Notes: a model not told the origin generated them from the letters alone. A DNA stretch of 64,000 nucleotides from Streptomyces polyasparticus (GCF_014493765.1 NZ_JACTVJ010000004.1:62001-126000); one strand, 5' to 3'. Shown: positions 26,407-35,168, counted from the stretch's first letter. Numbers and translations: made by a program.

Positions 26407-27314
26407 CCACCCCTCCCGCCCTGCTCGTCGCAGGACATGGCACCCGGGACGACGCCGGGGCCGATGCCTTCCGCGCTTTCGTCCGGGAGTTGGGGCGCCG
26501 CCACCCCGAACTGCCCGTCGCGGGCGGCTTCATCGAGCTCTCGCCGCCGCCGCTCGGCGAGGCGGTGACCGAGCTGGTGGAGCAGGGGGTACGGAAGTTC
26601 GCGGCCGTTCCGCTGATGCTGGTGTCGGCCGGGCACGCCAAGGGCGACATACCGGCGGCGCTCGCCCGTGAGAAGGAGCGGCACCCCGGTATCTCGTACA
26701 CCTACGGCCGTCCGCTCGGCCCGCACCCCTCGCTGCTCGCCGTACTGGAGCGGCGCGTAAACGAGGTGCGCGGCGACTGGGCGCGCGAGGACGTCACCGT
26801 GCTGCTCGTCGGGCGGGGTTCGACCGACCCGGACGCCAACGCCGAGGTGCACAAGGCGGCGCGGCTGTTCTGGGAGGGCCGCGGTTACGCGGGGGTGGAG
26901 ACCGCGTTCGTCTCGCTCGCGGCGCCCGATGTGCCGAGCGGGCTCGACCGGTGCGTGAAGCTGGGGGCGCGGCGCGTGATCGTGCTGCCGTACTTCCTGT
27001 TCACCGGGATCCTGCCGGAGCGGGTGCGGCAGCAGGCCGAGGGATGGGCACAGGCGCACCCCGAGGTCGAGACGCGGTGCGCCGAAGTGATCGGCCCGGA
27101 GCCGGAGTTGCTCGATCTGGTGATGGAGCGCTACCGCGAGGCCCTGAAGGGCGATCTGCGGATGAACTGCGATTCGTGCGTGTACCGCATCGCGCTGCCC
27201 GGCTTCGAGGACAAGGTGGGTCTGCCGCAGCAGCCGCACTTCCACCCGGACGACGACGGGCACCACCATCACCACGGCGCGGGTCACCACCACGGCCATG
27301 CACACGCGCACTGA
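26403..27314 (+). CDS. cbiX: Sirohydrochlorin cobaltochelatase CbiX with His-rich tail
   Basis: A 303-residue long-form CbiX of the class II chelatase family, made of two CbiX repeats. The metal-binding histidines are in LVAGHGTRDDAG and LVSAGHAKGD; the second repeat has LVGRGSTDPDAN and LPYFLFTG. It inserts cobalt early, into sirohydrochlorin or its precorrin. The C-terminus has a CxxC pair (Cys256, Cys259), possibly for an Fe-S cluster, and then 13 histidines in the last 25 residues, likely for metal storage or delivery. GAAGGAGA precedes the GTG start. The tail overlaps the cobC start by 17 bases. Confidence 0.93.
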   Translation: MTTPPALLVAGHGTRDDAGADAFRAFVRELGRRHPELPVAGGFIELSPPPLGEAVTELVEQGVRKFAAVPLMLVSAGHAKGDIPAALAREKERHPGISYTYGRPLGPHPSLLAVLERRVNEVRGDWAREDVTVLLVGRGSTDPDANAEVHKAARLFWEGRGYAGVETAFVSLAAPDVPSGLDRCVKLGARRVIVLPYFLFTGILPERVRQQAEGWAQAHPEVETRCAEVIGPEPELLDLVMERYREALKGDLRMNCDSCVYRIALPGFEDKVGLPQQPHFHPDDDGHHHHHGAGHHHGHAHAH

Positions 27315-28374
27315 GCAGCAGGCGCCTGCGCCGGCTTCCGACCTCGCGTACGACCTGCGGCATCACGGGGACGCCGAGGTGCGTGACGGTTCGCTGACCG
27401 ATCTCGCCGTCAACGTCCGTACGGGAACGCCTCCGCAGTGGCTGCGGGACGAGATCGCCGCATCGCTGGGCACGCTCGCCGCGTACCCGGACGGGCGGGC
27501 GGCGCGTGCCGCGGTGGCCGCGCGGCACGGGGTCGGTCCGGAGCGTGTGCTGCTCACAGCGGGGGCCGCGGAGGCGTTCGTGCTGCTCGCGCGGGCGCTC
27601 GACGTACGGCAACCGGTCGTGGTGCACCCGCAGTTCACGGAGCCGGAGGCGGCGCTGCGGGATGCGGGGCACACGGTGCGGCGCGCCCTGCTGCGCGCCG
27701 CCGACGGCTTCCGCCTGGACCCTTCCACGGTGCCCGACACGGCGGACCTGGTCGTCATGGGCAATCCGACGAACCCGACGTCCGTTCTGCACCCTGCCGA
27801 TGCGGTGGCCGAACTGGCCCGGTCCGGGCGGGTGTTGGTGGTGGACGAAGCGTTCATGGACGCCGTGCCCGGCGAGCGGGAGTCGCTCGCCGGGCGTACG
27901 GATGTGCCCGGGCTCGTGGTGCTGCGCAGCCTGACGAAGACCTGGGGTCTCGCGGGGCTGCGGATCGGGTACGTCCTGGCGGATCCGGCGGTCATCGCGC
28001 TGCTCGAGCGCGCCCAGCCGCTGTGGCCGGTGTCGGCGCCGGCGCTCGCGGCGGCTTCGGCGTGCATGCGGGCGGCGGCGCTGGCGGAGGCGGAGGCTGC
28101 GGCGCGGCGGTACGGGGAGGACCGGGCTCATCTGGTCGCGGGGCTGCGGAAGTTCGACGAGGTGTCGGTCGTCGGCGAGCCTGCCGGGCCGTTCGTGCTG
28201 CTTCGGCACCCTCGGGCCGCGGACGTTCGCGAACGGCTGCGGGACGCAGGGTTCGCCGTGCGGCGCGGCGACACGTTCCCGGGGCTCGGGGCGGAGTGGC
28301 TGCGTATCGCTGTACGGGACCGGGGGACGACGGATCGGTTTCTGCGGGCGCTGGCGGGGGCCGGGGTCCGGTAG
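27298..28374 (+). CDS. cobC: CobC-like PLP aminotransferase (threonine-phosphate decarboxylase-like)
   Basis: A 358-residue class I/II fold PLP enzyme of the Rv2231c/CobC/HisC-like group. PLP-binding features are TAGAAEAFVLLARAL, NPTNPTS, VVDEAFMD and the Schiff-base Lys214 in SLTKTWGLAGLRIGY. In cob clusters this enzyme is thought to make the aminopropanol phosphate precursor from threonine phosphate, or to act with CobD. It starts inside the His-tail codons of cbiX and is followed by a strong hairpin, so it closes the operon. Confidence 0.86.
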   Translation: MHTRTEQQAPAPASDLAYDLRHHGDAEVRDGSLTDLAVNVRTGTPPQWLRDEIAASLGTLAAYPDGRAARAAVAARHGVGPERVLLTAGAAEAFVLLARALDVRQPVVVHPQFTEPEAALRDAGHTVRRALLRAADGFRLDPSTVPDTADLVVMGNPTNPTSVLHPADAVAELARSGRVLVVDEAFMDAVPGERESLAGRTDVPGLVVLRSLTKTWGLAGLRIGYVLADPAVIALLERAQPLWPVSAPALAAASACMRAAALAEAEAAARRYGEDRAHLVAGLRKFDEVSVVGEPAGPFVLLRHPRAADVRERLRDAGFAVRRGDTFPGLGAEWLRIAVRDRGTTDRFLRALAGAGVR

Positions 28375-28394
28375 AGGCGGACGGGCCGGGTTTA

Positions 28395-28433
28395 CGAGGG
28401 AAGGGCGGCACAGGGATTTCCGCCCTTCCCTCG
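28395..28433 (+). terminator. Terminator after cobC
   Basis: A perfect 14-bp stem (28395-28408 with 28420-28433, CGAGGGAAGGGCGG) and an 11-base loop lie 20 bases after the cobC stop. It can also end transcripts of the convergent minus-strand gene. Confidence 0.85.
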
Positions 28434-28590
28434 CTCAAGCCCCGTACAGCTCAAGGGAGTTCACTGCAGGGACGTCGTGCGGGCCGCCGAAGCGGCCGTA
28501 GGAGGCCCGCAGCCGCGGCCCGGCTGGGGGACGGGCGTGGCTGCGGGCCGGACCGGGGCAGATCGGCGACCGCCCCGGCCGGTCTGAGGC

Positions 28591-29523
28591 TCAGCCGCGG
28601 CTGCGGGCGCGGGCCAGGACCAGTGCGCCGCCGCCCAGGCCGAGCAGGAGGACCGCGCCGCCGGCGATGAACGGCGTGGCGGAGCTGCCGCCCGTCGCGG
28701 CCAGGTCCTGCTGCTGCTCACCGGCCGACTGGGCGCGTACGCCTTCGTCCGTGATCTTGTCCGCGGGCTTCGCCGGCTGGGACTCGGCGGGCTTCGGGGC
28801 GCCGACGGGCGACTCGCAGGTCGCCTCGGCCAGCGCGACGACGCCCTCGACCTCGGCCACGTTGAGCTTCAACGGGTTGACGGAGACCTTGAGTTCGAGC
28901 GCGGCCGCCGCGGCCGTCTTCGACGTGGTGTGGGTCTTCGACAGGGTCAGGCTCACCTCGCCGACACCGGGCACGGCGACCCGGGTCACACCGCCCGCGG
29001 AGAGCGTGACCTTCTTGCCGAGCACCTTCACCGAGCCGAGCAGATTGGACTCGGCGACCGGCTGCTTGCCCGCCTCGCAGACCGCCTTCGACGTGACCTG
29101 CTCGACCTCGATGAGAGAGAGCAGGGGCAGGCCAGGGACGTGGATCTTCGCGTGGGCGAGGTTCGAGGAGGCTTCCGCCTTGTGCTGGTCCGTGGTGGCC
29201 TTCGCCGTGGCGACGTCCGCGCGCAGCAGGCTGATCGGCTGCCCCTGCTCGACACCGTCCAGGGTCACGGTGAGCGCGGTCTTCTCCGCCGACTTGGGCG
29301 CCTGCACCTCGTTCAGCGTCGCCTTCAGCGGGACCTGCACGGTCTTGTTGAGCAGCCCGACATCCAGCTGCGTACGGAGCACAGCCGCACTCGACTTGCC
29401 CTCGTCGCCCGTGGCGTGGGCGGGAAGGGCGCTCGCGAGGACCACGGGACCGGTGGCCAGGAGCGTCGCCGCGGCCGTCGCGGCGATTCTGCGTGCGGGC
29501 ATGCCAATGGTGTTGCTGTTCAA
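28591..29523 (-). CDS. Secreted cell-wall protein with LAxTG sorting signal
   Basis: A roughly 310-residue exported protein. After a signal peptide ending ALPAHA comes a beta-rich domain with two cysteines (SKAVCEAG, EATCESP), then a Pro/Ala linker, the sortase motif LAATGG, a hydrophobic helix (PFIAGGAVLLLGLGGGALVL) and a basic tail ARARSRG. It should be anchored to peptidoglycan by a class E sortase, which recognises LAxTG in Streptomyces. The TTG at 29523 has GGGGG ten bases upstream; ATG 29502 is the alternative. It resembles SCO1860-type proteins; its function is unknown. Confidence 0.82.
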   Translation of the reverse strand: MNSNTIGMPARRIAATAAATLLATGPVVLASALPAHATGDEGKSSAAVLRTQLDVGLLNKTVQVPLKATLNEVQAPKSAEKTALTVTLDGVEQGQPISLLRADVATAKATTDQHKAEASSNLAHAKIHVPGLPLLSLIEVEQVTSKAVCEAGKQPVAESNLLGSVKVLGKKVTLSAGGVTRVAVPGVGEVSLTLSKTHTTSKTAAAAALELKVSVNPLKLNVAEVEGVVALAEATCESPVGAPKPAESQPAKPADKITDEGVRAQSAGEQQQDLAATGGSSATPFIAGGAVLLLGLGGGALVLARARSRG

Positions 29524-29837
29524 GATGGTGGAACCCCCAGGGAGACATGGAGCCGCCGAACGCACGCGGTACTTCCGGGACATGCGCCGCGCCGACGACC
29601 TCGACGCCGAGAATCTTTACGCACGGAGAGTGAACTGGCAGCAGCGCGGCGCGAGTTCACCCCAATGGGGGGTTTCCGGCCTTGCATTCGATTTCTGGGG
29701 CATATAGCGACTCGTACGTCACCCGCGTCACCGACATCGTCCGAACGCGAGCGAATGCGCTGGTTGACGCCCCGGCGCACGCCGATTCAAGCAAACGACC
29801 GTGCTCTGCCGTTGGTTACGGTGCGTCAACCTGAGGC
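29524..29837. promoter_or_regulatory. Divergent promoter region
   Basis: This 314-base region separates the LAxTG protein gene from the ComB-like gene and is relatively AT-rich around 29660-29800. A 9-bp perfect inverted repeat, GGTTGACGC at 29762-29770 and GCGTCAACC at 29823-29831, flanks the probable promoter of the plus-strand gene and contains a TTGACG that could be a -35 element. No gene is visible. Confidence 0.45.
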
Positions 29838-30614
29838 ATGATCGGCGTCATGGTCGCGACAAGTGAGACATGGGCGGGGCAGGGCGGTCACGGGGTGCGG
29901 TTCGAGTGGGGTCCCGCGGGGGCCCGGCAGCTCGGCTCCTCGGTGGCCTGTCTGGTGGTGGTCGATGTGCTGTCGTTCACGACGTCGGTCGATGTCGCGG
30001 TCGCGGCCGGTGCGCAGGTACTGCCGTACCCCTGGCGCGACGACTCGGCGGCCGCGTACGCGAAGGAGCAGGGCGCGGCGCTCGCGGTGGGGCGGCGCGC
30101 GGTGAGCGCCGCACACCCCTGGTCGCTCTCGCCCGCGAGCCTGCGCGGTGCGGAGCTGCCGCCCCGGCTGGTGCTGCCCTCGCCGAACGGCTCGACCATC
30201 GCGGCCGCCGCGCCGGACGGGGTGGCGGTGGTGGCCGCGTGCCTCAGGAACGCCTCGGCGGTGGGCAGTTGGCTGACCGGCGCGGGATACGGCACGTCCG
30301 CGCGCCCCGTGGGTGTGATCGCCTCCGGTGAGCAATGGCCGGACGGTGCGCTGCGGCCGGCCATCGAGGACCTGCTCGGCGCGGGGGCGGTGATCGCGGC
30401 GCTCGGTGCGCCGGGCGAGCTGTCGCCGGAGGCGGCGGGCGCGCGGGCCGTCTTCGACGGTACGCAGGACGTCGAGGCGGCGGTGCGCGCCGGGGCTTCG
30501 GGGCGTGAGCTCGTCGCGTACGGGTTCCCGCAGGACGTGGACGTCGCGGTCGAGCGCGACGTCTCTCGCACGGTGCCGCTCCTGTCGGCGGGCGCGTTCA
30601 CCGCCGCGAGCTGA
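29838..30614 (+). CDS. 2-phosphosulfolactate phosphatase family (ComB-like)
   Basis: A 258-residue protein of the ComB family. Typical segments are VVVDVLSFTTSVDVAVAAGA near the N-terminus (acidic catalytic site), ALAVGRR and LPSPNGSTIAAAA, plus VIASGEQWPDG. In archaea ComB dephosphorylates phosphosulfolactate in coenzyme M synthesis; the role in Streptomyces, which lacks coenzyme M, is not established. ATG 29838 has GAGG only one base away, so ATG 29850 is a reasonable alternative. Confidence 0.85.
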   Translation: MIGVMVATSETWAGQGGHGVRFEWGPAGARQLGSSVACLVVVDVLSFTTSVDVAVAAGAQVLPYPWRDDSAAAYAKEQGAALAVGRRAVSAAHPWSLSPASLRGAELPPRLVLPSPNGSTIAAAAPDGVAVVAACLRNASAVGSWLTGAGYGTSARPVGVIASGEQWPDGALRPAIEDLLGAGAVIAALGAPGELSPEAAGARAVFDGTQDVEAAVRAGASGRELVAYGFPQDVDVAVERDVSRTVPLLSAGAFTAAS

Positions 30615-30642
30615 CCCGCACCACGCGACGGCACCCGCTCAG

Positions 30643-30744
30643 CCCACGACCGGCCGACCCGTCGCCACCACCTGAACCCACGAGCGGCCGGCCCGACGGC
30701 ACCACCTGAACCGACGACCCGCCGGCCCGTCGCCACACCCTCAG
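30643..30744. repeat. Degenerate 34-bp tandem repeat between convergent genes
   Basis: Three 34-bp units start at 30643, 30677 and 30711 (core CACGA-CGGCCGGCCCG--GCCACCACCTGAA). A decayed partial copy lies before them. The third copy runs into the stop codon of the amidohydrolase gene. The CCGGCC cores may form hairpins. Confidence 0.75.
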
Positions 30745-31835
30745 CCCACCACCACCCCATTCACCACCACCCTGCGCGGCGCCCCCAACACCCGTACGTC
30801 CGCCCGCGGATCCGCCTCGTAGACCACCAGGTCCGCGGGGGCGCCCTCCTCCAGGCCGGGCCTGCCGAGCCACTCGCGCGCCCGCCAGGTCGCCGCCGAC
30901 ACGGCCTCGACCGCGGGGATGCCCGCGGTCACGAGCTCGCCGACCTCCGCACCCGCCAGACCGTGCGCGAGCGCCCCGCCCGCGTCGGTGCCGACGAACA
31001 CGGGGACGCCCGCGTCGTACGCGGAGCGCACCGTGTCGTAGCGGCGCTCGTACAGGCGCCGCATGTGGTCCGCCCAGATGGGGAACTTGGCGTCCCCCTG
31101 CTCGGCGAGGCGCGGGAACGTCGCGATGTTCACGAGCGTCGGCACGATGGCCACACCCCGCTCGGCGAACAGTGGGATGGTCTCCTCGGTCAGGCCGGTC
31201 GCGTGCTCGATGCAGTCGATGCCCGCCTCGACGAGGTCCACCAGGGAGTCCTCGGCGAAGCAGTGCGCGGTGACCCGCGCGCCGAGCCGGTGCGCCTCGG
31301 CGATCGCGTCGCGGACCGCGGCAGCGGGCCAGCAGGCGCCGAGGTCGCCCGAGGAGCGGTCGAGCCAGTCGCCGACGAGCTTGACCCAGCCGTCGCCGCG
31401 CCGCGCCTCCTGGGCGACGTACTCCACGAGCTGTTCCGGCTCGATCTCGTGCGCGAAGTTACGGATGTAGCGGCGGGTGCGGGCGATGTGCCGCCCGGCC
31501 CTGATGATCTTCGGCAGGTCCGCGCGGTCGTCGATCCAGCGGGTGTCGGAGGGCGAGCCGGCGTCGCGGATGAGCAGGGTTCCCGCGTCCCGGTCGGTGA
31601 GCGCCTGCTTCTCGGCCACCTCGTCCGGCACGGGCCCGTGCGCGTCGAGTCCGACGTGGCAGTGCGCGTCGACCAGACCGGGCAGCGCCCAGCCCTCGAC
31701 GGTCGTCACGTCCCGCGCCCCGGCCGGCGCCTCGTACGAGATCCGCCCGCCGACCACCCACAGCTCGTCCCGTACGTCCTGGGGCCCGACGAGCACCCGC
31801 CCCTTGACCCGCAGCACCGTCGACTGATCGCTCAT
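30741..31835 (-). CDS. Metal-dependent amidohydrolase
   Basis: A 364-residue amidohydrolase with a TIM-barrel catalytic domain between two halves of a beta-sandwich. The metal motif DAHCHVG holds His58 and His60; later ligands are in VTAHCFAED, CIEHATG and GTDAGG. WVKLVGDW offers a lysine that may be carboxylated for a binuclear site. The pattern resembles imidazolonepropionase- and prolidase-like hydrolases; the substrate is unknown. ATG 31835 is divergent from the aminotransferase by 89 bases. Confidence 0.88.
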   Translation of the reverse strand: MSDQSTVLRVKGRVLVGPQDVRDELWVVGGRISYEAPAGARDVTTVEGWALPGLVDAHCHVGLDAHGPVPDEVAEKQALTDRDAGTLLIRDAGSPSDTRWIDDRADLPKIIRAGRHIARTRRYIRNFAHEIEPEQLVEYVAQEARRGDGWVKLVGDWLDRSSGDLGACWPAAAVRDAIAEAHRLGARVTAHCFAEDSLVDLVEAGIDCIEHATGLTEETIPLFAERGVAIVPTLVNIATFPRLAEQGDAKFPIWADHMRRLYERRYDTVRSAYDAGVPVFVGTDAGGALAHGLAGAEVGELVTAGIPAVEAVSAATWRAREWLGRPGLEEGAPADLVVYEADPRADVRVLGAPRRVVVNGVVVG

Positions 31836-31924
31836 GTACGGCAGCGTAGAGGGCACTCGGTACGCTCGGACACGCATGCCCGTGCATGCGCCACCTACTG
31901 CGCCGGACCGAAGAGAGCACGACC

Positions 31925-32983
31925 ATGACGCGCGAACCGCACCCCTTCCTCGATCTGCCCCCGATGAGCGCCGCCGAGTTCGCCGCGGTCGAGGACAAGG
32001 TGGCGCGGCTGCTGCGCACCGAGCAGGACGTGGTGATCATGCAGGGCGAGGCGCTGCTGCCCCTGGAGGCCTGCATCCGCTCGGCCGCACAGCCCGGCAC
32101 CGTGGCCCTGAACGTGATCACGGGCCCGTACGGACAGACCTTCGGCAACTGGCTGCGCGACTGCGGCGCCGAGGTGATCGACCTCGCGGTCCCCTTCCAC
32201 ACGGCCGTGACCGCCGGGCAGATCCGCGAGGCCCTGGCCGCGCGTCCCGACATCGACTTCGTCTCGCTCGTGCACGCGGAGGCCGCGACCGGCAACACCA
32301 ACCCGGTCGAGGAGATCGGCGCGGTCGTACGCGAGCACGGCGCGCTCTTCTACCTGGACGCGGTCGCGTCGGTGGGCGCCGAGCCGCTGCTGCCCGACGC
32401 GTGGGGCGTGGACCTGTGCGTCATCGGTGCGCAGAAGGCCATGGGCGGTCCCGCGGGCGTGTCCGCGGTGTCGGTGAGCGAGCGGGCCTGGAAGCGGTTC
32501 GCGGACAACCCGCGCGCACCGCGCCGCTCGTACCTCTCGCTGCTCGACTGGAAGGAGCGCTGGGTCGACGGCGGCCGCAAGGCCCTGCTGCACGCGCCCG
32601 CGCAGCTGGAGATGCTGGCGCTCGGTGCGTGCGTGGACCGGATCGAGGACGAGGGTCTCGACGCCCTGATGGCCCGGCACGCCGAAGCCGCCCGTGCCAC
32701 GCGCGAGGGTGCCGCCGCCGCGGGGCTCGCGCCGTATGTGCACGACGAGAAGGACGCCGCTCCGGTGGCCACCACTCTGCGGACGCCCGAGGGCGTCGAC
32801 GCCTCCGCCGTCGTCGCCGCGGCGCTGGCCGCCGACCCTTCCCTGCCGGTCGCGGCCGGCGGCGGCGCGCTCGCGCAGGAGATGATCCGCGTCAACCACT
32901 ACGGCCCCGACGCCCGCGCCGACGTAGTGGAGCGCGCGCTGGCCGCGCTCGGTGATGCGCTCCGCAAGGTGTCCGGTTCCTGA
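31925..32983 (+). CDS. Class V PLP-dependent aminotransferase
   Basis: A 352-residue fold-type I PLP enzyme of class V, closest in motif to alanine-glyoxylate/pyridoxamine-pyruvate aminotransferases. The cofactor aspartate is in FYLDAVASVGAEP and the Schiff-base lysine is Lys171 in VIGAQKAMGGPAG. Substrates are not determinable. The ATG at 31925 has GAAGAGAG upstream. It lies just before ectABCD but a T-rich terminator intervenes, so it is probably not part of that operon. Confidence 0.87.
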   Translation: MTREPHPFLDLPPMSAAEFAAVEDKVARLLRTEQDVVIMQGEALLPLEACIRSAAQPGTVALNVITGPYGQTFGNWLRDCGAEVIDLAVPFHTAVTAGQIREALAARPDIDFVSLVHAEAATGNTNPVEEIGAVVREHGALFYLDAVASVGAEPLLPDAWGVDLCVIGAQKAMGGPAGVSAVSVSERAWKRFADNPRAPRRSYLSLLDWKERWVDGGRKALLHAPAQLEMLALGACVDRIEDEGLDALMARHAEAARATREGAAAAGLAPYVHDEKDAAPVATTLRTPEGVDASAVVAAALAADPSLPVAAGGGALAQEMIRVNHYGPDARADVVERALAALGDALRKVSGS

Positions 32984-33288
32984 AATCCGGCAGCATCAAC
33001 CCTTTTCATGCACCTCTAATTCAATAAGAATTCGTTAAAACGGGAAGCGCATTTACGTGCAGCTTCCCGTTTTGCTTCTGCCCGCTTTCCCGGGGCCTAA
33101 ACGCGAAGATTTTGCGAACACTTCGAGCCTGTGACGGACCCCACACGCCGGCCGATTTGCGCCTTATTTGCCGCACAAACTCGGGCATTTCACTGAAGGC
33201 TCGCCCGCGCGGGATAACAGATGACGCCGTCTGATGTAACCCCTCAGGCCCATGCGATTTTGATTTCCGGTCGGTAAATTCAATCCGC
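32984..33288. promoter_or_regulatory. AT-rich region upstream of ectA
   Basis: This 305-base region is clearly lower in GC than the rest of the window and should hold the ectoine promoter. A terminator sits at 33037-33073. TAAATT at 33275-33280 lies eight bases before the ectA ATG, which has no ribosome binding site, so a leaderless ectA mRNA is possible. I could not identify a matching -35 element or a clear GlnR site. Confidence 0.55.
33037..33073 (+). terminator. Bidirectional-type terminator before ectA
   Basis: A perfect 12-bp stem, AAAACGGGAAGC (33037-33048) with GCTTCCCGTTTT (33062-33073), has a 13-base loop and ends in a T run. It terminates the aminotransferase transcript. Confidence 0.88.
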
Positions 33289-33831
33289 ATGACCACTGCA
33301 CAGGCTGTGCCTATTCAAAAACTCCGGCTCGACAGCCCCGGCGTGAAGGACGGGGCAGCACTGTGGCGTATCGCCCGTGACTCGAAGACGCTCGATCTGA
33401 ACTCGTCGTACAGCTATCTGCTCTGGTGCCGTGACTTCTCCGGCACGTCGGTGGTGGCGCGGGACGAGCAGGGGGAACCGATCGGCTTCATCACCGCGTA
33501 CATACGGCCCGAACGCCCCCGCACCCTGCTGGTGTGGCAGGTGGCCGTGGACGCGGCCCACCGCGGGCGCGGGCTCGCCGCGACGCTGCTCGACGGTCTC
33601 GTGCGCCGCGTCGTCGACGTATACGACGTGACCTCCGTCGAAACCACGATCACGCCCGGGAACACCGCCTCCGAGCGCCTGTTCACCTCGTTCGCCGAGC
33701 GCCATGGCGCCGGGGTCGAACGCGAAGTGCTGTTCAGCGCCGAGGAGTTCCCCGACGGCAGCGCCCACGACCCAGAAGTGCTCTACCGCATCAGCCCCCT
33801 GACGACGCTGACGACCAAGGAGTCCCTGTGA
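33289..33831 (+). CDS. ectA: L-2,4-diaminobutyrate acetyltransferase
   Basis: A 180-residue GNAT-fold enzyme that acetylates L-2,4-diaminobutyrate, the second step of ectoine synthesis. The acetyl-CoA loop VAVDAAHRGRGLAATLL and TPGNTASERLFTSFAER are diagnostic for EctA, as is YSYLLWCRDF near residue 42. The ATG lacks a ribosome binding site and lies shortly after a -10-like TAAATT. It overlaps ectB as GTGA. Confidence 0.96.
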   Translation: MTTAQAVPIQKLRLDSPGVKDGAALWRIARDSKTLDLNSSYSYLLWCRDFSGTSVVARDEQGEPIGFITAYIRPERPRTLLVWQVAVDAAHRGRGLAATLLDGLVRRVVDVYDVTSVETTITPGNTASERLFTSFAERHGAGVEREVLFSAEEFPDGSAHDPEVLYRISPLTTLTTKESL

Positions 33832-35096
33832 CCATCACCCAGCCCGACCTCAGCGTGTTCGAGACCCTCGAGTCGGAGGTGCGCAGCTACTGCCGTGGCT
33901 GGCCCACCGTCTTCGACCGCGCCCAGGGCAGCAAGATGTACGACGAGGACGGCCATGAGTACCTCGACTTCTTCGCGGGAGCCGGGTCACTCAACTACGG
34001 GCACAACAACCCGGTGCTCAAACGCGCCCTGATCGACTACCTGGAGCGCGACGGCGTCGTCCACGGCCTCGACATGTCGACCTCGGCCAAGCGCGCCTTC
34101 CTGGAGACCTTCCAGGAGACGATCCTGCGGCCGCGCGATCTGCCGTACAAGGTCATGTTCCCGGGCCCGACGGGCACCAACGCGGTGGAGTCCGCGCTGA
34201 AGCTGGCCCGCAAGGTCAAGGGCCGTGAGTCGATCGTGTCGTTCACGAACGCCTTCCACGGCATGTCGCTCGGCTCGCTGGCCGTGACCGGCAACGCCTT
34301 CAAGCGGGCCGGCGCCGGCATCCCGCTGGTGCACGGCACCCCGATGCCGTTCGACAACTACCTCGACGGGCGTACCCCCGACTTCATCTGGTTCGAGCGG
34401 CTCCTGGAGGACTCCGGCTCGGGCCTGAACCAGCCCGCCGCGGTGATCGTCGAGACCGTGCAGGGCGAGGGCGGCATCAACGTCGCGCGCACCGAGTGGC
34501 TGCGCAAGCTCGCCGATGTCTGCAAGCGCTGGGACATGCTCCTGATCGTCGACGACATCCAGATGGGCTGCGGCCGCACCGGCGGCTTCTTCTCCTTCGA
34601 GGAGGCCGGCATCGTGCCGGACATCGTCACGGTCTCGAAGTCCATCAGCGGTTACGGACTTCCCATGTCGCTCTGCCTGTTCAAGCCGGAGCTCGACGTG
34701 TGGGAGCCGGGCGAGCACAACGGCACCTTCCGCGGCAACAACCCGGCCTTCGTCACCGCCGCCGCCGCGCTCAACGCGTACTGGGCCGACGGCCAGATGG
34801 AGAAGCAGACCATCGCCCGCGGCGAGCAGATCGAGCAGGCCATGGTCGCGATCCGCGCCGAACACCCCGAGGCCACGCGGGAGTACCGCGGCCGCGGCCT
34901 GGTGTGGGGCCTGGAGATGACCGACCCGGAGCACGCAACGAAGATCGCCCGCCGCGCGTTCGACCTGGGCCTCCTGGTGGAGACCTCGGGTCCGGAGAGC
35001 GAGGTCGTCAAGCTGCTCCCGGCGCTCACCATCTCCCCGGAGGAGCTGGACGAGGGCCTGCGCATCCTGGCCCGCGCGATCCGCGAGACGGTCTGA
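33828..35096 (+). CDS. ectB: Diaminobutyrate-2-oxoglutarate aminotransferase
   Basis: A 422-residue class III PLP aminotransferase that makes L-2,4-diaminobutyrate from aspartate semialdehyde and glutamate. Visible motifs are PGPTGTNAVESALKLARK, NAFHGMS, VDDIQMGCGRTG and the PLP lysine Lys271 in VSKSISGYGLP. The GTG at 33828 overlaps ectA, with AAGGAG six bases upstream. Longer in-frame upstream sequence belongs to ectA DNA and is not used. Confidence 0.97.
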   Translation: MTITQPDLSVFETLESEVRSYCRGWPTVFDRAQGSKMYDEDGHEYLDFFAGAGSLNYGHNNPVLKRALIDYLERDGVVHGLDMSTSAKRAFLETFQETILRPRDLPYKVMFPGPTGTNAVESALKLARKVKGRESIVSFTNAFHGMSLGSLAVTGNAFKRAGAGIPLVHGTPMPFDNYLDGRTPDFIWFERLLEDSGSGLNQPAAVIVETVQGEGGINVARTEWLRKLADVCKRWDMLLIVDDIQMGCGRTGGFFSFEEAGIVPDIVTVSKSISGYGLPMSLCLFKPELDVWEPGEHNGTFRGNNPAFVTAAAALNAYWADGQMEKQTIARGEQIEQAMVAIRAEHPEATREYRGRGLVWGLEMTDPEHATKIARRAFDLGLLVETSGPESEVVKLLPALTISPEELDEGLRILARAIRETV

Positions 35097-35168
35097 CCGA
35101 CGGCCCGAAGGCCTGATCCGGGCCCAGCAGACCACCCGTACACGCAACAGAGAAGGAAGCAACTCACC

